From positions 124,001-188,000 of the forward strand of contig NZ_SRXY01000003.1 in NCBI RefSeq assembly GCF_004804335.1: DNA of 64,000 bases, in the 5' to 3' direction. The notes under the pieces were generated by a model. The model was not told the origin of the DNA and did no database searches. It saw only the letters and a list, made by a program, of their open reading frames with translations. The translations under genes were made by a program, and so were the position numbers. Shown piece after piece: positions 35,123-44,786 of the stretch. Within the stretch, counting starts at the first letter, position 1. The number at the start of each line of letters is the position of its first letter. The stretch comes from Pacificoceanicola onchidii. Its GTDB lineage: Bacteria > Pseudomonadota > Alphaproteobacteria > Rhodobacterales > Rhodobacteraceae.

Positions 35123-36775
35123 ATGCTTCGGGCGCTTGAAATTCGCGACATGCTCATCATCGAGCGGCTGGACCTCGGGTTTCAGCCGGGTCTCAATGTG
35201 CTGACCGGCGAGACCGGCGCGGGCAAGTCGATCCTTCTGGATTCGCTTGGGTTTGTGCTGGGCTGGCGTGGGCGGGCTGAACTGGTGCGCAAAGGCGCGG
35301 CGCAGGGCGAGGTCACGGCGGTCTTTGATCTGCCCGAAGGACACGCGGGCCGTGCGGTGCTCGAAGACAGCGGTTTGCCCATCGAGGATGAGGTGATCCT
35401 GCGCCGGGTGAACACGGCGGACGGGCGTAAAACCGGCTGGATCAATGATCGCCGGGTGTCCGGCGAGGTTCTGCGCCGACTGTCTGAGACACTTGTTGAA
35501 CTGCATGGCCAGCATGACGACCGCGGATTGCTCGACCCGAAAGGGCACCGGGATATTCTGGATGCCTACGGGGATCTTGGCGGGCTGATGGCTCCGGTCC
35601 GGGAGGCATGGCGCGCACGCGGGGCGGCGCGCAAAACGCTGGATCAGGCGCGGGCCGCTTTGGCCGAAGTGCAGGCCGAAGAAGAGTTCCTGCGCCATGC
35701 GGTCGATGAGCTGGGCAAGCTTGACCCACAGCCGGGCGAAGAGGCGGAACTGGATGCGCGGCGGCGCATGATGCAGGCGGCGGAAAAGATCCGCGACGAC
35801 ATTGGGCAGGCCTCCAATGCGCTTGGCTACGACGGCGCAGAAGGAGCCATGGCGGGCGCATTGCGCTGGTTGGAAGGGGCGTCGGACAAGGCCGAAGGGC
35901 GGCTCGATGCACCGATTTCGGCCCTGACACGGGCCATGGCGGAACTGGACGAGGCGGCGCGCGGGGTTGCGGATTGCCTGGATGCGCTGGAGTTCAATCC
36001 TGCCGATTTGGAAGACGCGGAAGAACGGCTTTTTGCGATCCGGGCGCTGGCGCGCAAACATCAGGTGATGCCGGATGAGTTGCCGGGGCTGTCCGAGACA
36101 CTCTCGGCGCGGCTGGCGGCGCTGGATGCGGGTGAAGCACAGATTGCCGATCTGGAAACGGCGGTGCGGACTGCGGACCGCGCATTCGACGATGCGGCGA
36201 AAACACTGAGCGAAGCGCGGCGCGCTGCGGCGGTGCGGCTGGACAAAGCTGTCTCGGATGAACTGGCCCCGCTCAAGATGGAACGCGCCGTGTTCACCAC
36301 GCGTATCACGGAAGCGCCGGCTGGGCTGGAGGGCGTCGATGCGGTGCAGTTTACCGTGGCGACCAACCCCGGCGCACCGTCCGGACCGCTGAACAAGATC
36401 GCCTCGGGCGGGGAGCTGTCGCGCTTCCTTCTGGCGCTGAAAGTCTGCCTGTCAGAAGAGCAGGGCGGCGGCGCAACGATGATTTTTGACGAGATTGACC
36501 GAGGCGTCGGCGGGGCAACGGCGGATGCGGTTGGACGGCGGCTCAAGGCGTTGGCGGACGGCGGTCAGGTGCTTGTTGTCACGCACAGCCCGCAGGTGGC
36601 GGCGCTTGGCGGGCATCACTGGCGCGTGGAAAAGCGGGTGGAAGACGAGATCACAACCTCAACCGTGGTGCCGCTGGGGTTGGAAGACCGCGAAGGCGAA
36701 ATCGCCCGGATGCTGTCCGGCGATACAGTTACAAATGAGGCGCGCGCGGCGGCACGCGCCCTGCTGGACGGTTAA
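35123..36775 (+). CDS. recN: DNA repair protein
   Basis: An SMC-like ATPase acting in double-strand-break repair. The 550-residue protein has Walker A in GETGAGKSILLDSLG at the N-terminus, a coiled-coil middle (about residues 150-370), an ABC signature around ASGGELSRFLLALK and Walker B in TMIFDEIDRGVGG. Length is normal. It closes the dcw-linked run and is convergent with the CHAP lipoprotein. Confidence 0.95.
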   Translation: MLRALEIRDMLIIERLDLGFQPGLNVLTGETGAGKSILLDSLGFVLGWRGRAELVRKGAAQGEVTAVFDLPEGHAGRAVLEDSGLPIEDEVILRRVNTADGRKTGWINDRRVSGEVLRRLSETLVELHGQHDDRGLLDPKGHRDILDAYGDLGGLMAPVREAWRARGAARKTLDQARAALAEVQAEEEFLRHAVDELGKLDPQPGEEAELDARRRMMQAAEKIRDDIGQASNALGYDGAEGAMAGALRWLEGASDKAEGRLDAPISALTRAMAELDEAARGVADCLDALEFNPADLEDAEERLFAIRALARKHQVMPDELPGLSETLSARLAALDAGEAQIADLETAVRTADRAFDDAAKTLSEARRAAAVRLDKAVSDELAPLKMERAVFTTRITEAPAGLEGVDAVQFTVATNPGAPSGPLNKIASGGELSRFLLALKVCLSEEQGGGATMIFDEIDRGVGGATADAVGRRLKALADGGQVLVVTHSPQVAALGGHHWRVEKRVEDEITTSTVVPLGLEDREGEIARMLSGDTVTNEARAAARALLDG

Positions 36776-36799
36776 AGCACCGACCCTCCACAATCAGGA

Positions 36800-37372
36800 T
36801 CAGGCGTCGATGCGGTCCGCATGGATGAAGCCGTTCACCGGGTAGACCTTGCCATAGGAGCCGGGGTTCGACATCACGCGCACGCGGCTCCAGTCCCCTT
36901 TGTCAGAGACGTCGATCACCGACATGCCCAGAGAGACCTTGTTGCGCGACCAGTTGGCGTGATCGATCAGAACCTCGCGCTCCGAGACCACCTTGGAGAC
37001 CATGGCCACGTGGCCAAGGGACATGCCGCTGGTCGATTTGAACGACATGACAGAGCCGACTCTGGGCTTGGAGCCGCGATCATACACACCTTTGGCCGAG
37101 GCCCACCAGGTATGCGCATCGCCGCGGATCTGGATACCCGAGGCATTGCGGGCAAACGGGACGCACCAGACGCGGCGACCCGCATTCTGAAGCACCTTGA
37201 CCTCGCGCAGGGCAAAGGCCCGCTTGTCCAGATCAACGCCGTCCGGGATGCCATACACGATGTCTGCCTTGGTCCTTGGCTGCTTGGAGCAGGCCGAGGT
37301 GAAGGCGAGGCCAACAACCAAAAGGCTCAGGCCAAGCGGCTTGGAGAACGTCCCAAAAGCGGTCATCGTCAT
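36800..37372 (-). CDS. CHAP-domain lipoprotein (putative peptidoglycan amidase/peptidase)
   Basis: A 190-residue protein with a lipoprotein signal whose lipobox is TSAC (Cys at about residue 28). The rest looks like a CHAP domain: catalytic Cys in RVWCVPFAR, His in SLGHVAMV and a polar residue in DHANW. CHAP enzymes cut peptidoglycan stem peptides or cross-bridges. The start MTMTAFG was chosen; an ATG six codons earlier is possible. A near-CtrA box lies 29 bp upstream. It is convergent with recN, whose stop codon is 24 bp away. Confidence 0.75.
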   Translation of the reverse strand: MTMTAFGTFSKPLGLSLLVVGLAFTSACSKQPRTKADIVYGIPDGVDLDKRAFALREVKVLQNAGRRVWCVPFARNASGIQIRGDAHTWWASAKGVYDRGSKPRVGSVMSFKSTSGMSLGHVAMVSKVVSEREVLIDHANWSRNKVSLGMSVIDVSDKGDWSRVRVMSNPGSYGKVYPVNGFIHADRIDA

Positions 37373-37400
37373 GGAATACTGCCCCGTCACATGTTGAGTG

Positions 37401-37415
37401 TTAACGGTGTGTTTA
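37401..37415. promoter_or_regulatory. Imperfect CtrA-like box upstream of the CHAP lipoprotein
   Basis: TTAA-CGGTGTG-TTTA matches the TTAA-N7-TTAA site in seven of eight fixed positions. It lies 28 bp upstream of the CHAP gene start. Binding is only suggested. Confidence 0.3.
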
Positions 37416-37511
37416 TCGCGATCCCCGCGTTTTCAAAGGGTTTTGCGGCGGACTCGGCAAGTTTCCGCCCGTTTCGTGCAGAAGATGCGCAGCAGATCCT
37501 TCGATCCCGCA

Positions 37512-37541
37512 AAAACAAAATAGGCAGGGAAACCCCTGCCT
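37512..37541 (-). terminator. Terminator of the DUF427 gene
   Basis: On the minus strand AGGCAGGG-GTTT-CCCTGCCT is a perfect 8-bp stem followed by ATTTTGTTTTT, 28 bp beyond the stop codon. Confidence 0.88.
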
Positions 37542-37569
37542 GCACATTGTATTCTCTGACCGGTGAGCG

Positions 37570-37932
37570 TCAGATCTGCTCTACGGTCACGCCTTCCTGC
37601 GCATAAAATGCAAGGTGGTCCTTGATGGCAGAGACGCCTTCTTTCGGGGCCTCGTAAGACCAGACAGCGTTCTCATACGTCTTGGATTTCGACATGATCG
37701 AGAAGTAGCTCGCCTCACCCTTGTGCGGGCAGGATGTCTTGTGCTCGGTCGTGTCCAGGAAGGCCATCGCAATGTCGTCGCGCGGGAAATAGATGACGGA
37801 CGGCAGGTTGCCTTCGTCCAGTTCAAGAGCGCGCGTGCTCTCTCCGATGACCGCGCCGCCTGCGCGGACAACCCAGGTGCCTTCTGCCGGTGTAATCGTG
37901 ATCTTGCTCATGGTGATATCCCCCTGACTCAT
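37570..37932 (-). CDS. DUF427 protein
   Basis: A 120-residue soluble beta-rich protein of the DUF427 family, with the signature VIYFPRDDIAM, a TSCPHKGEASYFSI segment and the WSYEAPKEG stretch. Family function is unknown. The first ATG has a strong GGAGGA site; MSKITITP, 7 codons in, is where many relatives appear to start and also has GGGGGA upstream, so either start may be used. It is a single-gene unit with its own terminator. Confidence 0.85.
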   Translation of the reverse strand: MSQGDITMSKITITPAEGTWVVRAGGAVIGESTRALELDEGNLPSVIYFPRDDIAMAFLDTTEHKTSCPHKGEASYFSIMSKSKTYENAVWSYEAPKEGVSAIKDHLAFYAQEGVTVEQI

Positions 37933-38014
37933 GTCTGTCCTCCACTCGGGCGTCTGGCTTACTTTTGGGCTTTGCTTTCAACTCCAAAGACATCGCTGAC
38001 GTAACGTAGATATG

Positions 38015-39784
38015 TCAAATACCCCGGCAGGCGTCAGACAACCACCCCCCTGCGACATCATCGACCAAGGGAGCGACTTTTGCCTCAACTTCCCGGTGGT
38101 AAGCATTGAGCCAATCGCGCTCTTCCATCGTCAGCATGTCAGGCACAATCAGGCGCCGATCGATGGGCACCCAGGTCAGGGTTTCAAAGCGATACTGCTG
38201 CGCAATTGTCTGGCCGGGCAGGGTGGGGGCCTCTTCGACCACAACGAGGTTCTCGATGCGGATGCCGTAAGCCCCTTCGCGGTAGAAACCCGGCTCATTG
38301 CTGAGGATCATGCCCGGCTCGAACGGTACGGTCCCGGCACGACTGATACGGGCGGGGCCTTCGTGCACACAAAGGTAAGAGCCGACGCCATGGCCCGTGC
38401 CATGTCCATAGTCCAGCCCGGCTTGCCAGAGCGCGTGGCGGGCAAAGGGATCAATGTCGCGCCCGGCCATGCCTTTTGGAAAGCGCAGTCGGCTGATCGC
38501 AATCATCCCTTTGAGAACAAGCGTGAAATTGCGTTTCTCTTCCTCGCCGACCTCACCGATGGAAACCGTCCGCGTGATATCGGTGGTGCCGTCCACATAC
38601 TGCCCGCCGCTGTCGACCAGCAAAAGCTCCCCGGCCTTGAGCGGCCGATCCGTGGCCTCCGTGACCCGGTAATGCACGATGGCCCCGTTCGGGCCGGAGC
38701 CGCTGATGGTGTCAAAACTGATGTCGCGCAGGGCATTGGTGGCGCGGCGTTCTTCTTCGAGCTGTTTAACCACGGCGATCTCGGACAGATCCCCCGGGGC
38801 TTCCCGGTCCAACCAGGCGAGGAACCGCACCATTGCCGCCGCATCGCGCAGATGCGCCGCACGGCTGCCTTCGAGTTCGACCGTGTTCTTGCGTGCCTTG
38901 GGCAGAACGCAGGGATCATCCGCTTCAATGATCTCGCGCCCTTCCAGAGCGTCCACCACGGCCACAGGGCAGGTGCCCGGCTCGATCCGCACCGGGCCTT
39001 GCAACGCGCGCAAGGCCTCTTCGAACGCCTCAACCGGCTCGACCGTCACCGCGTCTCCAAGGTGATCGCGCACATCCGAGAGTTTCTCATCGGCCATGAA
39101 CAGCGTCACGCGCGCATCTGCATGCAGGATTGCAAACCCATGCGGAACCGGGTTCTTCGGAATGTCGCTGCCGCGAATGTTCAGGAGCCAGGCGATGCTG
39201 TCCGGGAGGGTGACAACCGCTGCCCGCGCTTTGCCAAGGCCGCCGGCCAACCGCGTGATCTTGTCCACATGCGCCTCGCCGGACAGGGCCACAGGCTGCG
39301 CAAAAACCTTGCCCATGGGGGGCGCGGGACGGTCTTCCCAAATGGCGTCCACAAGGTTCGGAACGGGCCTGAGCGCGATGCCTTTCTTGTCGAGCCCCCG
39401 TTTTTGTTCAACGGTCAAGAGCCATGGATCAAATCCCATGACACCGTCCGGCATCGCGGCGGAAATCCAATCACCAAGAGAAATCTCCGGCCAGTCTACG
39501 GGCTCGAATACATCCGCGACCTGCGCCTTCACCTGAACGCGGTAGCGCCCATCCACAAACACCGCCGCGCGCTCCGCCAAAGCCACGCCCCAACCTGCGG
39601 AGCCGGTAAACCCGGTGAGCCATGCGAGGCGCTCATCGCAAGGGGCCACATATTCCCCCTGAAAGGCATCGCTGCGCGGGATCAGGAACCCATCGACGTC
39701 TGCTCCCGCCATGGCGGCGCGCAGAGCTTGCAGCCGGGCCGGGCCCGTGTCCGCAGATGCAGTCTCGGTAAAGGTCTGAAACAT
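38015..39784 (-). CDS. M24B family Xaa-Pro aminopeptidase
   Basis: A 589-residue metallopeptidase that removes an N-terminal residue before proline. It has the three-domain form: two creatinase-like N-terminal domains, then the pita-bread catalytic domain with metal ligands in LLVDSGGQYVDGTTDITRT (two Asp), GHGTGHGVGSYL (His), ILSNEPGFY (Glu) and IRIENLVV (Glu). No signal peptide is seen, so it is cytosolic. Its length matches the long eukaryotic-like XPNPEP1 group. A dispersed repeat lies upstream. Confidence 0.93.
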   Translation of the reverse strand: MFQTFTETASADTGPARLQALRAAMAGADVDGFLIPRSDAFQGEYVAPCDERLAWLTGFTGSAGWGVALAERAAVFVDGRYRVQVKAQVADVFEPVDWPEISLGDWISAAMPDGVMGFDPWLLTVEQKRGLDKKGIALRPVPNLVDAIWEDRPAPPMGKVFAQPVALSGEAHVDKITRLAGGLGKARAAVVTLPDSIAWLLNIRGSDIPKNPVPHGFAILHADARVTLFMADEKLSDVRDHLGDAVTVEPVEAFEEALRALQGPVRIEPGTCPVAVVDALEGREIIEADDPCVLPKARKNTVELEGSRAAHLRDAAAMVRFLAWLDREAPGDLSEIAVVKQLEEERRATNALRDISFDTISGSGPNGAIVHYRVTEATDRPLKAGELLLVDSGGQYVDGTTDITRTVSIGEVGEEEKRNFTLVLKGMIAISRLRFPKGMAGRDIDPFARHALWQAGLDYGHGTGHGVGSYLCVHEGPARISRAGTVPFEPGMILSNEPGFYREGAYGIRIENLVVVEEAPTLPGQTIAQQYRFETLTWVPIDRRLIVPDMLTMEERDWLNAYHREVEAKVAPLVDDVAGGWLSDACRGI

Positions 39785-39862
39785 GGGGCGCCTCCTGTCT
39801 TGCGCAGGACAAGATCACGATTGCTTATCAGCCGCAAGCGGCTGGCCAACTCGCCATGCCCC

Positions 39863-39954
39863 GTTTCTTTGTGCCGACAAATATCCCGGGGAGTCGCAGC
39901 CCTGGCTGCGGCGGGGCAGCGCCCCAAACCAAAATTTTGCCCCGACAAAAATTT
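39863..39954 (+). repeat. Structured dispersed repeat, copy 2
   Basis: A 92-bp copy of the element at 12108-12197 in the same orientation. The first hairpin is kept with a G-T pair (GTCGCAGCC/GGCTGCGGC), and the second keeps AAAATTTTG with CAAAA. Paired changes that preserve the stems suggest selection on structure. It lies between the aminopeptidase and cobT. Confidence 0.75.
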
Positions 39955-40003
39955 CGCGCCGTGCGCGCTGGTCGGCTTGGCCACGCCAAGCCGAAACCCT
40001 TCA

Positions 40004-41884
40004 TCAAGCGCTCAGCTTCATGCCCATGACCCGCGCCCGCGCCCGTGGATCGCTGTCAAACAGCGAGGCAAGCTGCTCGGTCATCGCCCCGGCCAGTTGT
40101 TCCACATCGGTGATCGTGACGGCCCGGTCATAATAGCGCGTTACGTCGTGGCCGATGCCGATGGCCAGAAGCTCCACCTGTTTGCGCTTTTCGACCATGT
40201 CGATCACGTCGCGCAGGTGTTTCTCAAGGTAGTTCGCCGGGTTCACCGACAGGGTGGAATCATCCACCGGCGCGCCGTCTGAGATGACCATCAGGATCTT
40301 GCGCGCCTCGGGCCGCACCACCATCCGCCGGTGGGCCCATTCCAGCGCCTCGCCGTCGATGTTCTCTTTCAGCAGGCCCTCTTTCATCATCAGGCCGAGG
40401 TTGTCCCGCGTCCGCCGCCACGGCGCATCGGCGCCCTTGTAGATGATGTGGCGCAGGTCGTTCAGGCGGCCCGGCTGCTGTTCGCGCCCGGCATTGAGCC
40501 ATGTCTCGCGCGCCTGTCCGCCTTTCCACGCCCGCGTGGTAAAGCCGAGGATTTCGACCTTCACGTTGCAGCGTTCCAGTGTCCGTGCCAGAACATCCGC
40601 GCAGATCGCCGCGATGGAGATCGGGCGACCGCGCATGGAGCCGGAATTGTCGAGCAGCAGCGTCACCACCGTGTCGCGGAACTCCATGTCTTTCTCGACC
40701 TTGAAGCTCAGCGGCGTGGTCGGGTTCGCCACCACGCGCGCCAGACGGCCCGCGTCCAGAATGCCCTCTTCGCGGTCAAACTCCCAACTGCGGTTCTGCT
40801 GTGCCTGAAGCCGCCGCTGCAGTTTGTTCGCAAGCCGTGAGACCGCACCTTTGAGCGGCTCAAGCTGCTGATCGAGGTAGGCCCGCAGCCGTTCCAGTTC
40901 CGCAGGCTCGGCGAGGTCTTCGGCCAGAACCTCTTCGTCGTGTTCGGTCGAATAGACCCGGTAATCGGGGTCCGCTTCGGAGAAGGGCGCGGGGGCAGGC
41001 GGCTCGAGCGGCGCTTCGCCTTCGGGCATTTCCGTCTCGTCGCTCATGTCCTGATCAGCGGCGTCATCCATGGAGACCTGCGCCTGGGACGGGTCCATGG
41101 TCTCTTCCTGAGACTGCTCCGGCGAGGCTTCAGCCTCTTCGCCCTGATCCTCGTCGTCGCCGTTGGAATCGGGCTGCTCTTCTTCGTCCTGCCCGTCTTC
41201 CTGTCCGTCGTCCTCGGCCTCGTCGTCCAACTGATCGGGATCGTCGCCAAGCTGATCGCCGTAGCCGAGATCGGAAATCATCTGCCGCGCCAGTTTGGCA
41301 AAGGCGGATTGATCGTTCAGCACCGCGTCGAGGTTTTCCAGCGTCGCGCCCGCGCTTTCCTCCATGTAGCCGCGCCAGAGATCCATGACATTGGCGGCCT
41401 CGGGCGGCAGATCGCGCCCGGTCGCCAGATGGCGGATCAGGTAGCCTGCCGCGACGGGCAGGGGGGCCTCGGATTTCTCGCGAATCTGGGCATAGCCGCG
41501 CTTGATGGCTTCGGAGCCGATCTTGGCGTCGATGTTGCCTGCGGTGCCGGGCATGTCGCGCGCGCCCATGGCTTCGCAGCGGGCGGTTTCCATCGCCTCA
41601 TAGAGCTCGCGCGCCATGTCGCCGGGCGGCACATAGCGGTTGTGCGTGCCTGCGTCATGATAGCGGCGGTGCAGGGCCAAAGCATCCGCCGTGCCCCGCG
41701 CCAGAAGCACCTCGTCGCGGGTCATGCGGCGCGAGACCTGCGGCAGGCGCATGGCATCGCCTGAAACCCCGGAGGGATCGACGGTGTAGGAAACCGTCAA
41801 TTCGGGATCATCGGCCATGACCTTGGTGGCCTCGGCGAGGGCCTTCTTGAACGGATCGGCGGGATTGTCGCTTGGCTTGCTCAT
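40004..41884 (-). CDS. cobT: Cobaltochelatase subunit CobT
   Basis: One of the AAA+/VWA-type chelatase subunits that, with CobS and CobN, inserts Co2+ into hydrogenobyrinic acid diamide in aerobic B12 synthesis. The 626-residue protein has an N-terminal helical part, a very acidic linker (residues about 215-290, runs of D and E) and a C-terminal VWA domain with the MIDAS motif [15 protein letters not shown]. The stop is 49 bp past the second dispersed repeat. cobS lies upstream with three small genes between. Confidence 0.96.
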   Translation of the reverse strand: MSKPSDNPADPFKKALAEATKVMADDPELTVSYTVDPSGVSGDAMRLPQVSRRMTRDEVLLARGTADALALHRRYHDAGTHNRYVPPGDMARELYEAMETARCEAMGARDMPGTAGNIDAKIGSEAIKRGYAQIREKSEAPLPVAAGYLIRHLATGRDLPPEAANVMDLWRGYMEESAGATLENLDAVLNDQSAFAKLARQMISDLGYGDQLGDDPDQLDDEAEDDGQEDGQDEEEQPDSNGDDEDQGEEAEASPEQSQEETMDPSQAQVSMDDAADQDMSDETEMPEGEAPLEPPAPAPFSEADPDYRVYSTEHDEEVLAEDLAEPAELERLRAYLDQQLEPLKGAVSRLANKLQRRLQAQQNRSWEFDREEGILDAGRLARVVANPTTPLSFKVEKDMEFRDTVVTLLLDNSGSMRGRPISIAAICADVLARTLERCNVKVEILGFTTRAWKGGQARETWLNAGREQQPGRLNDLRHIIYKGADAPWRRTRDNLGLMMKEGLLKENIDGEALEWAHRRMVVRPEARKILMVISDGAPVDDSTLSVNPANYLEKHLRDVIDMVEKRKQVELLAIGIGHDVTRYYDRAVTITDVEQLAGAMTEQLASLFDSDPRARARVMGMKLSA

Positions 41885-41973
41885 AAGCTACGTTTCCACC
41901 GGACACGCGGTTTTGGCAAGAGGGGCGAGCGGGGAAATTCGTCTATGTTCGGCGGATCAGGCCGATGCGGCGG

Positions 41974-42441
41974 TCACTGGCTTTCCAGCGCCGCCTTCAT
42001 CTCGTCGCGCATTCTTTCGCAGAAGCTGAAATTGGTGCGCAGCGCACTGTTGATCAGCTCGCCGTTCAGACGCTGGTTCTGGTTGAACCATTCGAGATAA
42101 ATCGCGCTGACATCGCGCACGAGCGGCACCGTTGCGTCGAGCGCGGCCTGCTGTTCCTCGCCCGCATCCTGCCGACGGGTCATCATGGCGTAGAAGACCA
42201 TTTCCTCTTCCAGCGTCTTGAACATTTCCTTGGCATTCGACTCGTCCGGGGATGCGATGCGCAGCGCGGCGACAAGTCCCGCGCAGGCAACCGGTGCCTT
42301 GGCCTTGCCGATCGGGGTTGCGGCCTCGTCGATACGTGTCTGAAAGTCCTGAGCGCTCAGCGGCGTCTCTTCGGCGGCCGCCGGCATCGAAAAGGGGCTA
42401 AGGGCGGCTGCGACCACAAGGGCCTGAAGTGTGCGTGTCAT
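41974..42441 (-). CDS. Small secreted protein, two cysteines (A)
   Basis: A 155-residue protein with a signal peptide (about residues 1-21, ending MPAAA) and an all-helical mature part. Only two cysteines occur, in PVACAGL and FSFCERM, near the two ends of the helical domain. The start MTRTLQAL follows AGGACCAGAC; MAGPDMTR five codons earlier is possible. I do not recognise a family. It lies between cobT and the next small secreted protein on the same strand. Confidence 0.65.
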   Translation of the reverse strand: MTRTLQALVVAAALSPFSMPAAAEETPLSAQDFQTRIDEAATPIGKAKAPVACAGLVAALRIASPDESNAKEMFKTLEEEMVFYAMMTRRQDAGEEQQAALDATVPLVRDVSAIYLEWFNQNQRLNGELINSALRTNFSFCERMRDEMKAALESQ

Positions 42442-42565
42442 GTCTGGTCCTGCCATCTTGTCGTTCCGTCCTGCTGCGGAACTTGGGGCCATAGTAACAT
42501 GGGGGCGGGGGCGCGAAAACCGCTCTGCGCTATGATCGGCAAAGCCCGGCTGATGGCGCGCGGGT

Positions 42566-42979
42566 TCAGCCGAAAACCAGCGATTGGCAGTTGCCGAGCA
42601 AATGTGTGGCGCGCAGCCGTGCGTGGCGCGCGCGCCGGTCATCATCGGAGAAAGCAGCCAGTTGCATCAGGCGCGCCTGCGCGAACTTGGCTTCAATGCG
42701 CAGGTGCAGAATGTCGGAGCCGCTGAGCCCTTCGGCCCGTGCGTCCGGCTGCACTGCTTCGAGCAGACTTTCGAACAGACGGCGGCTTTCCAGCGCATCG
42801 GCCCCGTCGCGGCCCATCAGCCATTCGTGCTCCATTGCTGCGGAAAACCGGCCCAGGCAGGAGGCAAAATGCTCTGCCTGTTCGCGAACACCCGATGGCA
42901 TGGCCGCCAGCGGCATCGTGGCGAGACTTGCGCCAAGAGTGAGCATGAGGCTCAAAACAAGTGTTTTCAGAACGCCCAT
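42566..42979 (-). CDS. Small secreted protein, two cysteines (B)
   Basis: A 137-residue protein with a signal peptide (about residues 1-26, ending PLAAM or so) and a helical mature part rich in Ala, Leu and Arg. Like its neighbour it has exactly two cysteines, one near the start (FASCLGRF) and one near the end (LGNCQSL). No family is recognised. It lies 124 bp upstream of protein A on the same strand. Confidence 0.65.
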   Translation of the reverse strand: MGVLKTLVLSLMLTLGASLATMPLAAMPSGVREQAEHFASCLGRFSAAMEHEWLMGRDGADALESRRLFESLLEAVQPDARAEGLSGSDILHLRIEAKFAQARLMQLAAFSDDDRRARHARLRATHLLGNCQSLVFG

Positions 42980-43062
42980 AAAATGGACGTTACACGATTT
43001 GTTCTGCTGTCCTGTTAATCGAAATGAAAACTCTTGATAAAAGTGTCATGAAATCCACAGCG

Positions 43063-43548
43063 TTACGCCATGGTCGTCAAAACCGCCTGATCCGCCTCTG
43101 CTGCGGCTCCGAGAAAATCGCGGATCTGACCAAAGGCTGCGCGAACAGAACCATCCTCCGCGTCGCTTTGTGCGGCATGGTAAATCTCGCAGCCGGGCGC
43201 TTTCATCGCCGAGAGTCGGCTGTCGAGAAGATCATGGGGCAGGCTGATCAAATGGGCATGGGCGGCCTTCACCTCTTTCGGGCTCAGGATACGCGGCGGC
43301 TCTTCTTCGGGGTGGATTTCATGCCATGCGCTGCCGCCCAGAAGGAACCCGGCAGGCAGGGCGGTGTCCCACTCCGTCCCGGAGGAGAGAAAATGCACAA
43401 CATGCCACGGGTCAAAGAAGTGCAGGCACTCCGGTCCATCGAGCAGCTTGATCCCCTTCAGGCCAAGCGCAAATTCCGCCGCCTCATCACCGGGCTCTTG
43501 TGGCGCGTCATCGAGGGCAAAACGGCGCAGGGTCAGGGACATGCTCAT
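43063..43548 (-). CDS. DUF1877 (YfbM)-like protein
   Basis: A 161-residue soluble protein. The segment LHFFDPWHVVHFLSSGTEWD resembles the KaWhgihylLtG core of DUF1877 proteins, and ILSPKEVKAAHAHL the following helix. Function of the family is unknown. Its start lies 20 bp after the cobS terminator hairpin, so it may have its own promoter. Confidence 0.6.
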   Translation of the reverse strand: MSMSLTLRRFALDDAPQEPGDEAAEFALGLKGIKLLDGPECLHFFDPWHVVHFLSSGTEWDTALPAGFLLGGSAWHEIHPEEEPPRILSPKEVKAAHAHLISLPHDLLDSRLSAMKAPGCEIYHAAQSDAEDGSVRAAFGQIRDFLGAAAEADQAVLTTMA

Positions 43549-43567
43549 GGTTTGGTCTCTCCAAATG

Positions 43568-43590
43568 AAAAACGCCCCGAAACCGGGGCG
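43568..43590 (-). terminator. Terminator of cobS
   Basis: On the minus strand CGCCCCG-GTTT-CGGGGCG is a perfect 7-bp stem followed by TTTTTCATTT, 26 bp beyond the cobS stop codon. Confidence 0.85.
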
Positions 43591-43615
43591 CTCTTGATCG
43601 TCAATGCGGCGTGGA

Positions 43616-44602
43616 TCACCCGAGGCTCAGGCTCGCCGCGCTTTCGGGCAGCTCTTCGTCAAAGCAGCGCTGGTAGAACTCCGCCACGGTCTGGCGCTCC
43701 AGCTCGTCACATTTGTTGAGGAAGGACAGGCGGAAGGCATAGCCCACGTTGCGGAAGATCTCCGCGTTTTGCGCCCAGGCAATCACGGTCCGCGGGCTCA
43801 TCACGGTGGAAAGCTCACCGTTCATGAAGGCGCGGCGGGTGAAGTCCGCAACGGTGACCATCTGGCGAATGGTCTTGCGACCTTTTTCATTGTTGTAATG
43901 CGGCGTCTTGGACAGGACGATCTGGGTTTCCGCATCAATCGAGAGATAGTTCAGCGTGGCCACAAGTGACCAGCGGTCCATCTGGCCCTGGTTGATCTGC
44001 TGCGTGCCGTGGTACAGGCCCGTGGTGTCGCCCAGGCCCACGGTGTTGGCTGTCGCAAAGATGCGGAAATAGGGATGCGGGTTGATGACCTTGTTCTGAT
44101 CCAGAAGGGTCAGCTTGCCGTCGGTCTCCAGCACACGCTGGATCACGAACATCACATCCGCGCGGCCCGCATCATATTCGTCAAAAACGATGGCGGTGGG
44201 GTTGCGCAGCGCCCAAGGCAGGATGCCTTCCTGGAATTCGGTGACCTGCTTGCCGTCCACCAGTTTGATGGCGTCCTTGCCGATCAGGTCGATCCGGGAG
44301 ATGTGGCTGTCGAGGTTCACACGCACGGCGGGCCAGTTCAGACGGGCGGCGACCTGTTCGATGTGCGTGGATTTCCCGGTGCCGTGATAGCCTTGGATCA
44401 TCACGCGGCGGTTGTTGCGGAAACCGGCGAGAATGGCGAGCGTGGTGTCCGGGTCGAACTTGTAGGTGCTGTCGATATCCGGCACGCGGTCCGACGCTTC
44501 CGGGAAGCCGTGCACGACCATATCCGAGTCGATGCCAAAGACTTCGCGCACCGAGATTTCTTCGGTGGGTTTAGCGTTGATGTCGATTTCACCACTGGCC
44601 AT
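43616..44602 (-). CDS. cobS: Cobaltochelatase subunit CobS
   Basis: The AAA+ ATPase partner of CobT in the cobalt chelatase. The 328-residue protein has Walker A in [15 protein letters not shown], Walker B in [15 protein letters not shown] and sensor/Arg-finger segments around [17 protein letters not shown]. The start MASGEIDIN follows AGGACCGAAG; a long in-frame leader to 44857 overlaps the divergent sigma-factor gene and is rejected. It is a single-gene unit ended by a terminator. Confidence 0.96.
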   Translation of the reverse strand: MASGEIDINAKPTEEISVREVFGIDSDMVVHGFPEASDRVPDIDSTYKFDPDTTLAILAGFRNNRRVMIQGYHGTGKSTHIEQVAARLNWPAVRVNLDSHISRIDLIGKDAIKLVDGKQVTEFQEGILPWALRNPTAIVFDEYDAGRADVMFVIQRVLETDGKLTLLDQNKVINPHPYFRIFATANTVGLGDTTGLYHGTQQINQGQMDRWSLVATLNYLSIDAETQIVLSKTPHYNNEKGRKTIRQMVTVADFTRRAFMNGELSTVMSPRTVIAWAQNAEIFRNVGYAFRLSFLNKCDELERQTVAEFYQRCFDEELPESAASLSLG

Positions 44603-44786
44603 CTTCGGTCCTGTCCTTCTATCCCGGCGTCTGTCCGGCCCGTGGTGCATCAAAAGTGGCGCAGGGGCAAGGGGAAGAAACAGTTGTGCGTTGGCAAAAG
44701 GTCCCATGCTCGCCGCCGCTTCCCCCTTGCAACCCAAGCCTGCTGTGCCATCCTGCCCGAGGCAAAGGAAAAAGGGTCGGGGTTGA

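Noticed and set aside
38012-40282. 756-codon open frame on the plus strand
   Set aside because: It is antisense to the Xaa-Pro aminopeptidase and the repeat; no motif.
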